A stretch of DNA of 64,000 nucleotides from the NCBI GenBank assembly GCA_000442125.1, contig KE546971.1, positions 1,676,583-1,740,582 of the forward strand. The letters are read 5' to 3'. The notes below the pieces were generated by a model. The model was not told the DNA's origin, made no database searches, and saw only the letters and a list, made by a program, of their open reading frames with translations. Source of the stretch: Opeltia flavorubescens. Lineage: Eukaryota; Ascomycota; Lecanoromycetes; Teloschistales; Teloschistaceae. Every line of letters starts with the position of its first letter. Position 1 is the first letter of the stretch. Below are positions 48,712 through 60,386 of this stretch, one piece after another. The translations under genes and the position numbers were made by a program.

Positions 48712-48990
48712 TAACCCGAACGGAACCTGCAATAGAGCATTCTGTCAATCCTCTATCGTATACGGTTTCCAGCGATTGGCTTAGTATACCCGATGTAACC
48801 CGGATGAAACCTGGAATGGAGCCGTCTATCAGTCTTCCTTTACCCACTGTTATCTCCGATTAGGTGACTATCCCCTAGGTCACTCAATCGGGGACCCGGA
48901 CGGAAAGGCCGACCGCGGAATCTTTAAATTTTCCCTCGCCTAGCACTATTAATGCTATACCCCATATCACTCCATCGGAACCTCCGATGT
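48712..48990 (+). repeat. Three degenerate tandem units of ~84-97 bp
   Basis: Three related blocks start near 48712 (TAACCCGAACGGAACCTGC), 48796 (TAACCCGGATGAAACCTGG) and 48893 (GACCCGGACGGAAAGGCC). Each is followed by an (A/C)GAGC-CTATCA-TC-CCT-like tail. The first two share a frame, giving TRTEPAIEHSVNPL and TRMKPGMEPSISLPL; the third repeats the pattern less well (TRTERPTAESLNFP). This suggests either a minisatellite or a protein with ~30-residue repeats that has decayed. Spacing is irregular (84 then 97 bases). Confidence 0.45.
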
Positions 48991-50283
48991 CGACTCATAG
49001 GTGATGAGACGGAGACAGTTCGGTCGTGCGTGTTGCTTGGCGGGGTAGAGGAGAGGAAGGCGAGATGATCGTTAGATCAGAGTGTTGAGTGAGAAAGACT
49101 TGGCCCAGGTACGAACTTCGTGATCGCAAATATTCTAAGTTGTTATCTCCAAGATACAATCAAGCATTGCGGGCACGTCAAACCTCAGCTATACCTGCTC
49201 ATGCACCAGGAAACACCTCCAAGGTAGGATCCAAAGCGACGCGATGATCATGTCATAAATTATTGCAGCCAGCATCTCAATGGTCACATAATCAACCATC
49301 GCCAGCCCACAGTGGCCCTTCGGTTATGGCTCTCGAAGATGATATACATTTGAAGACGTTGCTAGGCGTTCGCTTCTGACTGCTGCAGAACTTTCGGTCC
49401 GAGTCACGCGTAGCGCTGGAACTACCGTCCGTATCCTAGTAACAACAATTTCTACCTTCACCTACACGAAGTTAATATGTTGTAAGGCTTGTTCTTTAAT
49501 CATTTCGCTTCGCTACCCCACCTTACTCGCATTCAAACTATATTCTTAGTTACATCCATCTTCAATTGATATTCTACTCGGCGACTACGAATCCGCCCCT
49601 TGGCTCTTCGAAATGTTACAATATCGGCGCCATCAGAAATTATCCAGCTGGCTTACTAACCCTCGGAATCCAAACTAATCGATTGACTGCCTATAATTCC
49701 TTGTTGAACCTTCGCTCGAAACACCACTTGAGTATTACTTCTACTTAAGGTCTTTACATCATAGCCGACCCGCAGCTTTTTCTCACTTTTGTCAATAAGT
49801 ATCACGCGACGAATTAGAAATTCTTCATCCGTCAGCACGGCCCTTTCCACTCATCTTTATCAATAATTCTTCTCACGTAATATGCCTATTATACGCCACC
49901 ATCCACAGAAACTCCGTCTGGCATGGTCGGATAGGTCTTCAGGAAAGGAATCGGTTGCCGTTAGGATTTACTACGCGAGGAAAGCAAAGACCAGATACGA
50001 GACATACTAAGACGTATATTCTATACCGTTCCTCGACTAGGGTATTCCAGTGATGACAGTCCAGGAAGAATTTTCGATACTGTTATCCGTAGCTTCTGGC
50101 AGCTCACTTTCACAACGTACACCAAACGCGCTTGCATAAATTGTAATTTTTACGACCGCGATCCAAAGACCCAACCGCGCAAGGTATCCTTGCTGAAGAG
50201 GCCTTCGAGAGCTGCGATCGATTCGAACCTTGTCGTACAAGCGCTCTCGCTGGAATACTGTTGAAATGTCACGGCCTTACTTC
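48991..50283. other. Decayed sequence, unassigned
   Basis: A short frame around 49.1-49.25 kb (YELRDRKYSKLLSPRYNQAL) looks protein-like but is broken soon after. Nothing else was recognised. Confidence 0.35.
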
Positions 50284-50379
50284 AACTATCAAACTGACCG
50301 CCCTTTTGAGAAGTTTGTTGCAACCGGTAGGCATCAAGCCCGGGTGTGCCATGCTTTGCTCTCGTACCATGACATGTAG
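50284..50379 (+). pseudogene. TDRPFE-family decayed copy F
   Basis: An open 31-codon stretch before a TAG at 50377 contains TDRPFEKFVATGRHQAR followed by LLSYHD. It aligns with copy D (TDRPFENLTAAVGHQAR ... LPYH) without gaps. Flanking sequence is too diverged to trace. Function unknown. Confidence 0.55.
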
Positions 50380-50717
50380 GGCACTGCTTTAGATTTTACA
50401 AGTTGTGGCGTCTGTACATTACTCCCCATAACAACTGATAAGACTAGATCTACTAAGTCGTAGTTTTACTGGTCAACAGATATTCACATCTCTGGTGTTA
50501 GTATACATCTCTTTCGGCACAATCAAAACTATGAGGGTGTTTCGTTTCACGACAGCTTTCAGGTAAGTTATTAAGGGACTTTACCAGATCCTCACCTGGA
50601 AAAAAGACCCCGTCGATGCCAGGCTGAAGCGTTTCTTTTTTTAGTATGTTTTAAACATCACTGCGAAGATCATTATTCTTTTCGGCAGGTATTATTTTCA
50701 TCTCATCATCAACGATA
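50380..50717. other. No supported feature
   Basis: A gap between two relics; no frame of note. Confidence 0.45.
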
Positions 50718-51476
50718 ATGGCGTCAGATTTTACCGCCGTAAACCAGCAATGATCGTCTTCTCTACCGCCAGGACTAGGTCCCGTGAACGTCAAACGCTC
50801 CGCTTCACCTCTACCGTCTGGATCTTCTAAGATGACTTCTGCCGCGAAGGGTAAACAAAAACTTGTGGTCGCAAATACTTCAAGTGAATCTGATCCCGCG
50901 TCGTCTGAAGAAATCGAAGAAGAAATTCGGGATTTTCAAGAGTCGGAGGAAGAAGTCGAGGAACTGCCGCTCCCTACTATGATTCCGAAACAACGACGCC
51001 GAGCCCCAGCTACAGGTCTCGATCTTATTCGAAAAGCTGGATTCATAGCAGGGCATATCGGTACCTTGGAAGAATCAATGGAAGAGTTACGCCGTACGCT
51101 AGAAGATGGTAGCTACGAGCGCCGCGTACTTCAAGAATAGGCGGTCAAGTTTTTAGTGGATGCAGATCGTAAGACGCTTCAATGTGAGCTCAATGGCTAA
51201 GCCCAAGACACGTACAGAGGATGGCAACGCCGAGGATGCCTACACTTCGAATTGCCAAAAAGAAATTCGTCTACCTCTTATTCCTTGGACCCGACCAAGT
51301 CTTTAGAGTTGGACTTGCATCCTGTCACGGTATGGAAAACAGTAAACCTGTGGAACCTAACAGAGCTTTCGTTATCATTAAAGTCACTTCCATCTATATT
51401 GAAAATGTCTCAAATCTTGTTCCTATTATCTATATTCCTCGACCACCATCTGATTTTTCGCTCCGTCAAAAGTTGA
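50718..51476 (+). pseudogene. Decayed gag-like ORF with acidic and coiled-coil segments
   Basis: One frame starts at ATG 50718 (MASDFTAVNQQ, then TGA at 50751) and continues SSSLPPGLGPVNVKRSASPL, GSSKMTSAAKGKQKLVV and a strongly acidic EEIEEEIRDFQESEEEVEEL. Next come PKQRRRAPATGLDLIRK and a heptad-like IGTLEESMEELRRTLEDGS. The frame then has a TAG (51138-51140) and a TAA before reaching 51476. The order of Ser/Pro/Lys N-terminus, acidic block, basic linker and coiled coil is typical of retrotransposon gag. No frameshift is needed across ~400 bases, so point mutation seems the main damage. A host nuclear protein is an alternative. Confidence 0.42.
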
Positions 51477-53548
51477 CAAGGACAATCATCACGGGAACCA
51501 TCCTGCTGCTGTGGTACATCGAAGATGTACCAGATGTGACATCTCATCATTTCCGATCTCCTCAGTTGCTGTTAGTCGTTCACATCCCGAACATGCCGGA
51601 CGACTCTACCTAACGCTAGAGAGTGAAGTTACGACCAGGATTACGATAGTAGTCTAGGCGCAGTCCAATCGGCATCAAAGTAAGTTCATCAACCGCAACA
51701 CTGGTAACAGAAAATTGGCCAAGTCTTTTCCCAATGACAACACCTGCAATACTCTCACCCAAGCCTATTGGGCCAACAAGTCCTCTATGCTTAAGCAGTA
51801 CGTCGAACGTATGTTATTTTTTCCTAATCGATTCGCCCGTTTCCAGCTCTGTCGTGCAGCAATATGAAGTAGTTGATAATATACACTTCCGTTTCATACT
51901 CAATGCACCGTATCTGGATTGTCCCTACATATCATATGCTTAGCCTAGGCCAAAGAGAATATACATAGTGGAGAGAGTTCAAAACATAATGAGTATGTTT
52001 GAAGCACAATAAGACTACGAGTCCGTCAAGTGTGGGCTCACGGACTTCTGATATTTTCTTCAGCTCCACATGCATAGACCCGATGGGTCTATTCCAATTC
52101 TTTTTGTCCCTCAGAGATCGGTTATTTGCACCCATCCTGCCGATTTCACTGTCACTAGTTTTTCGATTCATGAGTTGCTGGCTTGAATACTGGATGTTTC
52201 TATGATTTCTTGAACACTATTTTCGAATTCTAAGCAAGTTCGAGATGATCCCCGAACGTGGCTCTAGGAGAAGCGTGTAAAAATGCCGAGTCATTAACAT
52301 TGCTCGTGGTAGATCATCCATCACTGCAATCTCATGTAGGGAATCTTGTGCGAAGCAATCAGTGACCTCGACCATCTATATTTGAGTCTCCCCGATAATT
52401 TTCCGATGAATTCTATACATACATTCATTGCAAGACAGGCCCGCTCTCACTTCAGTAGCCAGCCCCTAATATAAGAAACCCTTTCTAGGGTCGCCGTACT
52501 GGAATCGATTCTTGTCTGCGTAAAGATTCCGGCGATCCTTGATGCGCTGAATACCGGGCCAGCAGAATTGACTTCAAAGATTGGTACACAATGAGTTCAC
52601 ACGCCGAGTCAGCAGCGAAATATCACGTTATTAATGTCTCATAAAGGTGCCTTCTAGCCTTTGGGGCTCGACGACCTTCACACACTTCCTTAAAGCGTGG
52701 CCTGAAGCCTTGATTCGCTATGGGGCGAGAGAGCGATGAGCGTAACCAAGTAGGGCCGAGATTGTAATCAAGCTCTGGTGTCGCTGCAACCGGCAAGCTG
52801 GATTTCTGATATCGCGTTGGACCTGATTCTTTATACCATCATTCCCAATGAATGCGCCGTTCTTTAGAGTAGGTGGGCACGCTTAGACAAACTTTCAACT
52901 TTCGTGGTTAAGCATGCGAAGAGACATGCTATAAAATGGCCGCTAATCTCGTGTACCTCACATTGGATGTCCATATCGAAAACAGTCGACATCTATGGTT
53001 CCTCGCCAACTCAGGAGAGGGATATATCAAGAATTACACGTTGCAGTTACAAGCTAGCTTCCTGGGATTTGATTATTACATGAACGAGAAAGAGGCAAGT
53101 AGTAGCTTGTTAAAATCCTCTATGAGTCAAGACGGAAATGAGCGGCTGTCAGTATTGAAATACCTTCTCCGTCCATCCTCCAGCCTTTTTCGTTTTCTTT
53201 CATTGCCGTGCCTACGAATCTCTGGTTTGAAATCATCATTAGGTTTTCACTAGCTTATAATCATGTATAGCGTTGCTTTGTCGAAAACCCACCATGTCCG
53301 GCAACATGGTACCCTGAGGAATGGACCTCGTTTGACCATGAAAACTAATCATTGACGCCTCATTTTCCAAATGTCTGCCGCAAATATTGTGGCAAAGACT
53401 ATTGGAGAAGTTTCAATGGGGAGCTCCTATCAAGTCAGATCAGATGATGACTGCTAACAGGTTTCATACGAGATCATTACAACGTGCAAACAACAGTGCA
53501 GTCTCTACGATCGTACTCAGCCACGATTCATTTTGAAAGCTTGTACCA
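51477..53548. other. No supported gene
   Basis: Open runs at 51221-51613 (overlapping the preceding relic in another frame), 51734-52205 and 52936-53253 show no motif. Confidence 0.42.
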
Positions 53549-53722
53549 GATCGCCAGGCGGAAAAGTTGACTGCAGCGATTAGCCATCAAGCTCGCGAAA
53601 GCCACGATGTTGCTGCTCTGTTACATATATCAGGCTGTCGAAAACGGTCCGCGCCTAACATCGGCCCCTCGAGATTATGCTCATCGCTGCCATCGAAAAC
53701 ATTGCGTAAATTCAGATCATAG
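53549..53722 (+). pseudogene. TDRPFE-family decayed copy G
   Basis: A 57-codon open frame starts in the family core: DRQAEKLTAAISHQAR, then a His-Asp and ALLHISG. It matches DRPFE-LTAAVGHQAR...LPYHII of copy D. It continues open past the core without clear similarity. It is the closest of the short copies to the consensus in the LTAA-HQAR block. Function unknown. Confidence 0.5.
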
Positions 53723-54191
53723 TGTTTGAGAATCAGGCTCTATCGACCGGGAGAAAAACATTTGCCCCGAGGGAAAATTTATTTGTTTCGTTTCGTAGAA
53801 AATGATTACGACTTGCTCCATCCTCAACTGCTATCCTACAAAATCTTTATCTATCTAGCATCAAAATTCATGATGTAAGTTATGCCACGAGAAGTATCGT
53901 GTCTTTACGGGCAAGTCTCCTCACGTGCGAGACATAACATTAAGCAAGCTCTTCTACATGAACAGATCATATTATACCTCGAAAATTGGAAAATGGGTCA
54001 ATTGGCGGCGCTCAAAGGTCTTAAAAAGAGTCAGGCCCAAATCTAGCATCACAACAGAAGATATTCGATCCCCTGGGATAACGATAAGGACGCATACTTT
54101 GAGATATGGCGCGAGATTTCCTATCCCATTCCACCATGAAGCTCCATCTCACTATGAACATTGTCACTATTAAGCAAATCGCTATCACATC
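53723..54191. other. No supported feature
   Basis: Short open run at 53925-54173, not recognised. Confidence 0.45.
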
Positions 54192-54535
54192 TTGGCACTG
54201 GCGGCGGTATTCATAGTCCTGCTGACTTTGTCTTGCTGGCGACCGCTCCTGTATGGTTTGAGTCGCTTCGGAGTCCTGCCTTCAGACGAGATCAGGTTCA
54301 GGTTGCCTGCTCTTGAGCTCGATTTTGAGGAACGCCAAACGCGGCTCCGTAATGAAATCGCAGCTGAGCCGCCTGGACCTGATTCCAGGGCCGAAGTACT
54401 TAGTGTAAGCCTGAATTTTGAGGATGTGCCTCATCGATTGATCAACTACTAATTCAATCACAGAAGCAGTTGGACGTGGCCATGGCAATTGAAATCTTCG
54501 ACAGAGATGATGGTGCCAAAATCATTACAGTCTAA
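54192..54535 (+). pseudogene. Decayed two-exon gene fragment, unidentified
   Basis: Exon 1 reads ALAAVFIVLLTLSCW (hydrophobic), SRFGVLPSDEIRFRLPALEL, DFEERQTRLRNEIAAEPPGP and DSRAEVLS. A GTAAGC donor at 54405, CTACTAAT near the 3' end and a CAG acceptor ending at 54463 define a 59-base intron in phase 0, with all the marks of a filamentous-fungus intron. Splicing joins it to KQLDVAMAIEIFDRDDGAK, then a TAA at 54533. The same frame continues after that stop (WYANMLRE). The retained intron argues that this derives from a duplicated host gene rather than a retroelement. Family not recognised. Confidence 0.42.
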
Positions 54536-57500
54536 TGGTATGCTAACATGCTGCGAGAGTAATGACGATAGTGACTAATACGAATCGTCAATAATACCCC
54601 ACTACTATCTAAAAGGGCCTCAAGAATCCAGAAAAGCAGTGTCAAATCAACATGGTCGTATATCGAGTCTTTTTCGTCTTTTCGGTATTAACCTGAATAA
54701 AGAATCACTACGAACTGCAAATTCAAATTTACGTGGGCTTGTCTCTATCTCTTTCTGGCAAGTCGTCCTATTAGGCGGGTCTTACATTACGAGCTTTGAG
54801 CTACTGAAACTTCTAATGTCGGTTCTAGTGAATTACATGGAACATGGTTAGATGAAAGATGAAATTGCCGCCCTCTGCGTTGACCTATATATGACCACTG
54901 GGTCTCTTTCTTTCTAGTAGGAGGAACCTTGATTTGGTGATAGCATCAGTGTTCAACACACGCACAATGAATGTAATCAGACGAGCAATTATTGTTCGTT
55001 TCTTGGCCTGTATTGATGGTGAAGCCTGAAAAGGCACCCCTCCTAGCTCTTGGCATCACGAGTTAAAGATATTTGGATTTGCTGAACGGAACGGGCTTGA
55101 TGAGAAAGCTATCGTTATAAACTCAGGTGGAGAGCTGGCAGATTGACGAGGAACAACATTGTGGGTAGAGGTGATACTTTAAGTTTTATTATTAATCAGC
55201 ATCGTTGAATTCACATTAAGAACGCGAAAATTCTCTTCTGCAATACTATCTTTCCGCTTGGTGGTACCGTTCACCTGAAGATTTTACCCAGCTTTGGGAA
55301 CGCATAGTCAAGCAGTGGGTATATCAATACTCCATTGCGGCGAACTAAATTTCACTCGGAAAATAAGAGCTCACGGTCGTACGCTCTGAGTCATTTAATT
55401 CTATTGCACACGGATTTACATACTTAGAAATCTAGATGCTACGAATTCAAATCGCAAACCGCTTCATTGATACCCTCCACACCAAACACGTATGACACGG
55501 ACAGAACTGGAAAGAGACTGTCATCTCGAGCTATTTCGCCATGCTGAAAACGCTTCCGAAAACTTCTGAGTATTTATTCCTCACGCAAGCTCGCGCATAA
55601 ACGTCAGTAGCGTTCTTACCCCGGAATATTTATCTTCCAACAACTTTGCTTACCTCGGCTACCTACAACCATTGTTGCAGAGCATTCTCGTCTCTGGACC
55701 CTAAAAAGAGCTTCAGGAAAGAAATGAAAAAGTATAAGTACAAGGCGCATTCATAATCGTTTAGTCCAAGAAAGTCTCGGCGTCAACCTCGACAAGCAAG
55801 TTTCGGACAGAAAAACATCTTAAAAGGATACAGTGATCTTAAGAGGGCTATATGCAGCTTTCGCTACTACCAGCAACAGTACATTACCATCTTTTCACGA
55901 AACATCCAGCTCGCTTCCTTTTTAGGTGTACCTGGATGTGAGGAAGAAGGTGCCAAAGAACGTGGTATAGCAGGCAAATTTAGTTCGACAAGCACTTAGC
56001 TTTAAAGACCATCAAATCCAGCTGTTTACCTCAAGAACCCCGCCTAGCACATTTCTGGATGAGCTTTCCACTGACCGACCAAACTCGAGATTCTTAAATA
56101 GTCTCGGGGAGCACTCAGACGTCTTATATAGAACCAGCGGCGCATCTGTCCAATCGGTGCCTCGACATGAACTCTCGACAAGCTCTACTACCGTAATGAA
56201 CGTGATAGAAATCGCGTCCGAGTATCTCTAGATTTCGAGTACACCTAGTAGTTGCAGCTATCATACCGGTTTTGGTCACTTCTATTTCTAGGATATCGTT
56301 CTTAGTCCACCGTGGACGTCACATTGGGTCCGGGTTCAAAAGTTCTCACCTCTGCTTGACTCACCCGTATTTCAATCCGACCCATATTCTAGGAGAAACC
56401 AAAGATGTGAATATTTCGAGGAAGAGTTGTCGGGGAAAATGCGCTATTGCCTCATCCGGATGAAGTAGTTTTCATCGAATATTCTCATACGCCGCCGTGT
56501 TTGCTCCGTCTGCCTCTGAGTTTCCGTTATATTCGCACGAGAAAGAGCTATACGACGATGGTATAGACCCATTATCCTCGCCTTCTGGTACAGCGCCACT
56601 TTCTCAGCAGCAACGCGAAGAACCGGAAGCAGTGGAGGAAAACTGGGGCTTCGAAATCAGCACCCACAACAAGATGCTGAAAATCTCTGTTGAAAGTATC
56701 TTTGAGCCTGGCTCTGATTTTACTCCCGCTTAAAGAGAAGAATGTAGAAGAACAATTCGATAATCTAGGACAGTTTTTCCCCAAGGTCGATGATGATTAT
56801 TCGTGGGACTCGATATTTCTAGAAAATTCTCTACTTTTCATACTGACCTCGTTAACAACGAAATCCTCATCATTCCCATTATCTTTATCATCCCCATCAT
56901 CATCTGTTCGCCAAAGATTCAATTTGGCAATTTGTACCATTTGCATTGCCTTTACTTCCAACCTTTCTCTATTACAAATTCGTCCCCTGACTTCCACAAA
57001 ACCGTGGAGAGGTTCATGCTTCGTCGTAGGAAGTATACTAACACTAAAGCAATACATATAGCGTTGTCTCCAAATGAGATCTTGACGAACATATGTTCAC
57101 GTTTTGAGATATTTCCTAGTATTCATTCTTAGCCTTCTGAGTAGAAAAGATAGGATTTCGACCAAGCATCAGGACGTAGCGATATCTCGTTTACATTCTT
57201 GCTAGATTAGAATGCTTGAGTTTCAGGAACGCCCAGCAGTAATCGACGAAGTCCTCATCCATAGCATGAAATATGGAGCTTTTGCGACCCCGACCGGCAA
57301 CACCTCTTAAAGAACAGCAGGCATGAGAATTAGTCTACCTGACCGGGGCAAAACTCTGAAATTTGCATTTATCAAATCCCTAGCCGTGCGATACCGGAGA
57401 ACATCGATTTTGCAACCTAGCGCCGTGTTCTACACCGTATGCTCCTCTACAGCTTGCCCAACCAGCACGAGCCGTTGGAAAATGTAGCTACCGCCCCAAT

Positions 57501-57541
57501 ACCGACTGTACTCCAAAACCCTGAGGCCGCCTGCCCACTGG
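54536..57541. other. Decayed, no supported gene
   Basis: A frame at 56497-56733 (Ser/Pro/Gln/Glu-rich, SGTAPLSQQQREEPEAVEE) hints at another gag-like relic but is short. The rest is unrecognised. Confidence 0.35.
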
Positions 57542-58153
57542 TCGCAGGTCCCATAACAGCTATGTCATCAAAAACACCCAAAAGTCAATCATTATATCGG
57601 CTTGGTCTTCGCAACCCAAGCTGATGAGGAAAAGACTCGATTCTTCCTCAAAGAGCATCTAATCACATTGGCGCTTTTACCAGCTGAGCTTTGGTCTTAT
57701 TTCCATGAACAGGCGCATTAAACAATGCTCACTTATCGAACATACATAGTGTTTTCCATGCTCTTGGATAAGCTGACAGAAAGAAATGAAAACTAGGCTG
57801 CTAGCGAACCTATTTGGGCTTAACTTCGCTTTGGTATACCACTTGAAAAAAGCCATTGTTACTTGTAGTTCTTCCTAGCATGGAAAAGGGGTACCGATTA
57901 CAAGATCGCCCATACTTAAGTGAAGCGGAAGGGACAGGCCTCTATATGGTCCATGTCTAGACGGTCGCGCCCAACCAGACCGACAGATTTAGAGGATCTA
58001 TACAAAATGCACACTCCGAGTCACCGTCGAAAAATAGCAAGAAAGGCCAAGAGAAAGGCAAATTTCAAAGGGCAAGAAGAAGCACGAGACCAGTTGACCA
58101 AACACCAAAACCCTCTCGGTTCCCAATGTCCATGCGGGGTCGCATCTCCATGA
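57542..58153 (+). pseudogene. Decayed coding frame, basic C-terminal part, unidentified
   Basis: One plus-strand frame looks protein-like for about 200 codons through five or more stops. It reads LVFATQADEEKTRFFLKEHL, ITLALLPAELWSYFHEQ, YIVFSMLLDKLTERNEN, then a basic RRSRPTRPTDLEDLYKM and SHRRKIARKAKRKANFKGQ, ending in PLGSQCPCGVASP. The basic stretch followed by a Cys pair may be a nucleic-acid binding tail. It shares its reading phase with the relic at 58793-59314, so both may derive from one long ORF. Family unknown. Confidence 0.3.
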
Positions 58154-58792
58154 ACCGACCATGGTCGTGGATCCTAGATATGACAGAGCGCACAAGTTTT
58201 CCATGATATTACCTTGTTGAATGCAGAGTGCCGAGGAACAAACTTCCAGCGCTTTGGAATCAATCCAGAAGGGCGAAGCTTGCGAGCGCTTACATTCATG
58301 TGGAGATATCCAGTGTGCTAATAAGAACCATACGGCGCTCGCAAACCACCGAGAAAGGGAGGATCGTTTGCGGCTTTAATCCCCATTCAATGGTAGATAC
58401 TGTGTGGAGATTCTCGGTGAGCTAAATAGTTTTAATGTCACATGCCAACGGCCTTTTTCCGGTGATCTGCTTATTTCCCGATTTACATGTCTCCAAGATC
58501 CAGTAATAAAATATAAATACCAAATGCATCCATTAAGGATGACAATATCCCGCACGTACAATAATTGAAACAGTATTGGTGGGAGAATACAGAGCGCATG
58601 TACCAGTAAATAATAGCAATTTCATATCATGGCAGAATGAAGTTGAAGACAACACCAGTTTGCTTTGACCCTGTGTTGTAGCCCGCAATCCCAGCATACG
58701 AAGCCACATCGGTAATAGAAGCATAAGAGACGTACAATGTGGTGTTGCTAGACGGGTAGAAGAACTCTAAGAACACTCTAGTACGTATGTAG

Positions 58793-59314
58793 TTTGACAA
58801 GACCAGAAACCCCACAAGCAGTAACAATCCAGGAAGAAACCGTATATCCCTGTTGAACGCCAAAGATCGACACTCTGTCGAATTTGACGAAGCTACATGT
58901 AAGGTCAAGCTTGAGGATAACTTGAATACCGAGCACGGAAACCCACAAAGTTCAGCAGATACGAACGAGGCCGCACCGAAAGCCGAAAGAGATAGAGTCT
59001 ACGAAGATTCTTAACAACAACGTGCCAATCGACCGCGAGATGTAACCACTACAAATCTGAACAAGAAACTCATCAATCTGCAGAATCTAAAGTCTACCGA
59101 ACAATGAAACCCAGCATTCGTGAGCAACAGCTCCCCCTTCATCGACAAACCGACTTCTGACAACGAAGTCTCATACATTGAAGAATTAAACACAGACGAT
59201 AAGGAGTCTCAAACTCAGCAAGCCCAGCAACCCGTGCCAACGTTGCGTGGGTTCAAAATTGTGGCGGTACATGGCCAAAAATGTGGATTTTGCTGGGCTG
59301 GGACGAGATATTAG
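58793..59314 (+). pseudogene. Decayed hydrophilic coding frame, unidentified
   Basis: 174 codons with two internal stops (a TAA after VYEDS, where CAACAAC follows, and a TGA after NLKSTEQ). Segments are FDKTRNPTSSNNPGRN, HSVEFDEATCKVKLEDN, QSSADTNEAAPKAERDR, TTTNLNKKLINLQNLKS, DKPTSDNEVSYIEELNTDD and QTQQAQQPVPTLRG, ending at HGQKCGFCWAGTRY. It is rich in Asn, Gln, Glu and Ser, as in disordered regulatory or gag-like proteins. The TAA beside CAA repeats suits a C-to-T origin. Not assignable to a family. Confidence 0.36.
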
Positions 59315-59700
59315 CATAAGCCTCTCAAAAGACAGGTGTGGATTGTTGGAGAATGTAGATGGTTTGACGAGGATAATTGTGAAACATTAAAATTTGATTC
59401 ACTCCTTACTTTCTCGGTCTCACATAGGCCTTCGCTCATATAAGTAGAATTGGACAATAAAAAAAGTGTTTAGCAAGGCAGGAGAAGAGGCCGATGCTTC
59501 CCATGACAAATGACTGCAATTGGTTCGCTCTGTAATGAAATTATCCCCATGCTGCTTTCCCATGCAAATGCTAAAGTTCTATGACAAACAACGAAAACAC
59601 GCTATTATGCCCCCACGCCACATCAAACAATTAAAGCTGCCAATGCTCAAGGTCATATTAATCTATCTTCCTGTTCATTCAAAGCTCCTGCGTAACGAGC
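59315..59700. other. 3' flank of the PhiA-like gene
   Basis: Intergenic; the part nearest 59700 is presumably the 3' untranslated region of the minus-strand gene. Confidence 0.5.
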
Positions 59701-60386
59701 TTAGGAGTACTCCCACGCCGCCTGCCCGGTGAACGGCGATGTAATCATGGAGAAGCCCAAACACTTATCCTTGTGATGTCCAGGTACGTCTTTATCCTTC
59801 AAACCCTTGATATCTGCGAAGACCTGGTAAGGACCATTTTTGGTAACGGGGCATGCCAACCAGCCGGTCGCGCCTAGACCCTCGAAGGTGAAGAAGCCAA
59901 TGGGACCGCCAGACTGGGTGAGGGTGGCATTGAAAGTGCCCACGGCAGATCCCGGGGGGATGTAGCCGGAATGAGGTCTGGTGTAACTAAGGGCACCTGT
60001 CGGAGCGACATAAACTTGCTGTCCGCCGGGAACTACGGTATCCTAGATCGTAGCGTTAGCTCAGGCGGAGCAACGAGATGAGAGAAGTGGGGCCGCTGCG
60101 AAGGAAGACGTACCAGGCTTGCGCCTTCACCTCCCGCAGCAAAGACAGTGCCTGGGTCTGGAGGACACTCGAATTGAGGGATATCCGGACAGTAGGTGGC
60201 AGAGTTCTTTCCGATCCAGAAAGCTTGCCCGCTTGCGTTGACAGCTTGGAAGTGGATTGGGCTGGCGGAGCGGGCAGCGATGACACCGAAGACGACTGGA
60301 GGAGTGTAGACATCATCACGGGGAGTGATGGGACTGCTGAGAGCTAAAGGGAGAAGGGACGAGAGGAGAATAGTAGAAGTCAACAT
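59701..60386 (-). CDS. PhiA-like secreted cell-wall protein, two exons
   Basis: Exon 1 is 60386-60114 and exon 2 is 60042-59701. The 71-base intron (60113-60043) has a GTACGT donor, GCTAACG branch site and TAG acceptor, phase 0. The product is 204 residues; PhiA relatives are somewhat shorter at about 185. Residues 1-17 are a signal peptide (TILLSSLLPLALS). The mature part has the family marks FGVIAARSASPIHFQAVNA, GQAFWIGK, TYCPDIP, then across the intron GASL-DTVVPGGQQVYVAP, TRPHSGYIPPGSA, TFEGLGATGWLACP and the C-terminal WEYS. PhiA proteins are small cell-wall components needed for normal phialide and spore development in Aspergillus; some are annotated as IgE-binding antigens. I expect a wall or extracellular location. 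Four Cys (CPDIP, ECPP, ACPV, KCLG) could form two disulphides. Reading the unspliced frame would stop after 117 residues, so splicing decides the product. Confidence 0.92.

Noticed and set aside
60033-60386. Reading the PhiA-like first exon as a complete 117-residue protein
   Set aside because: The last 26 residues come from an intron with standard donor, branch and acceptor; the spliced product matches the family across the junction.
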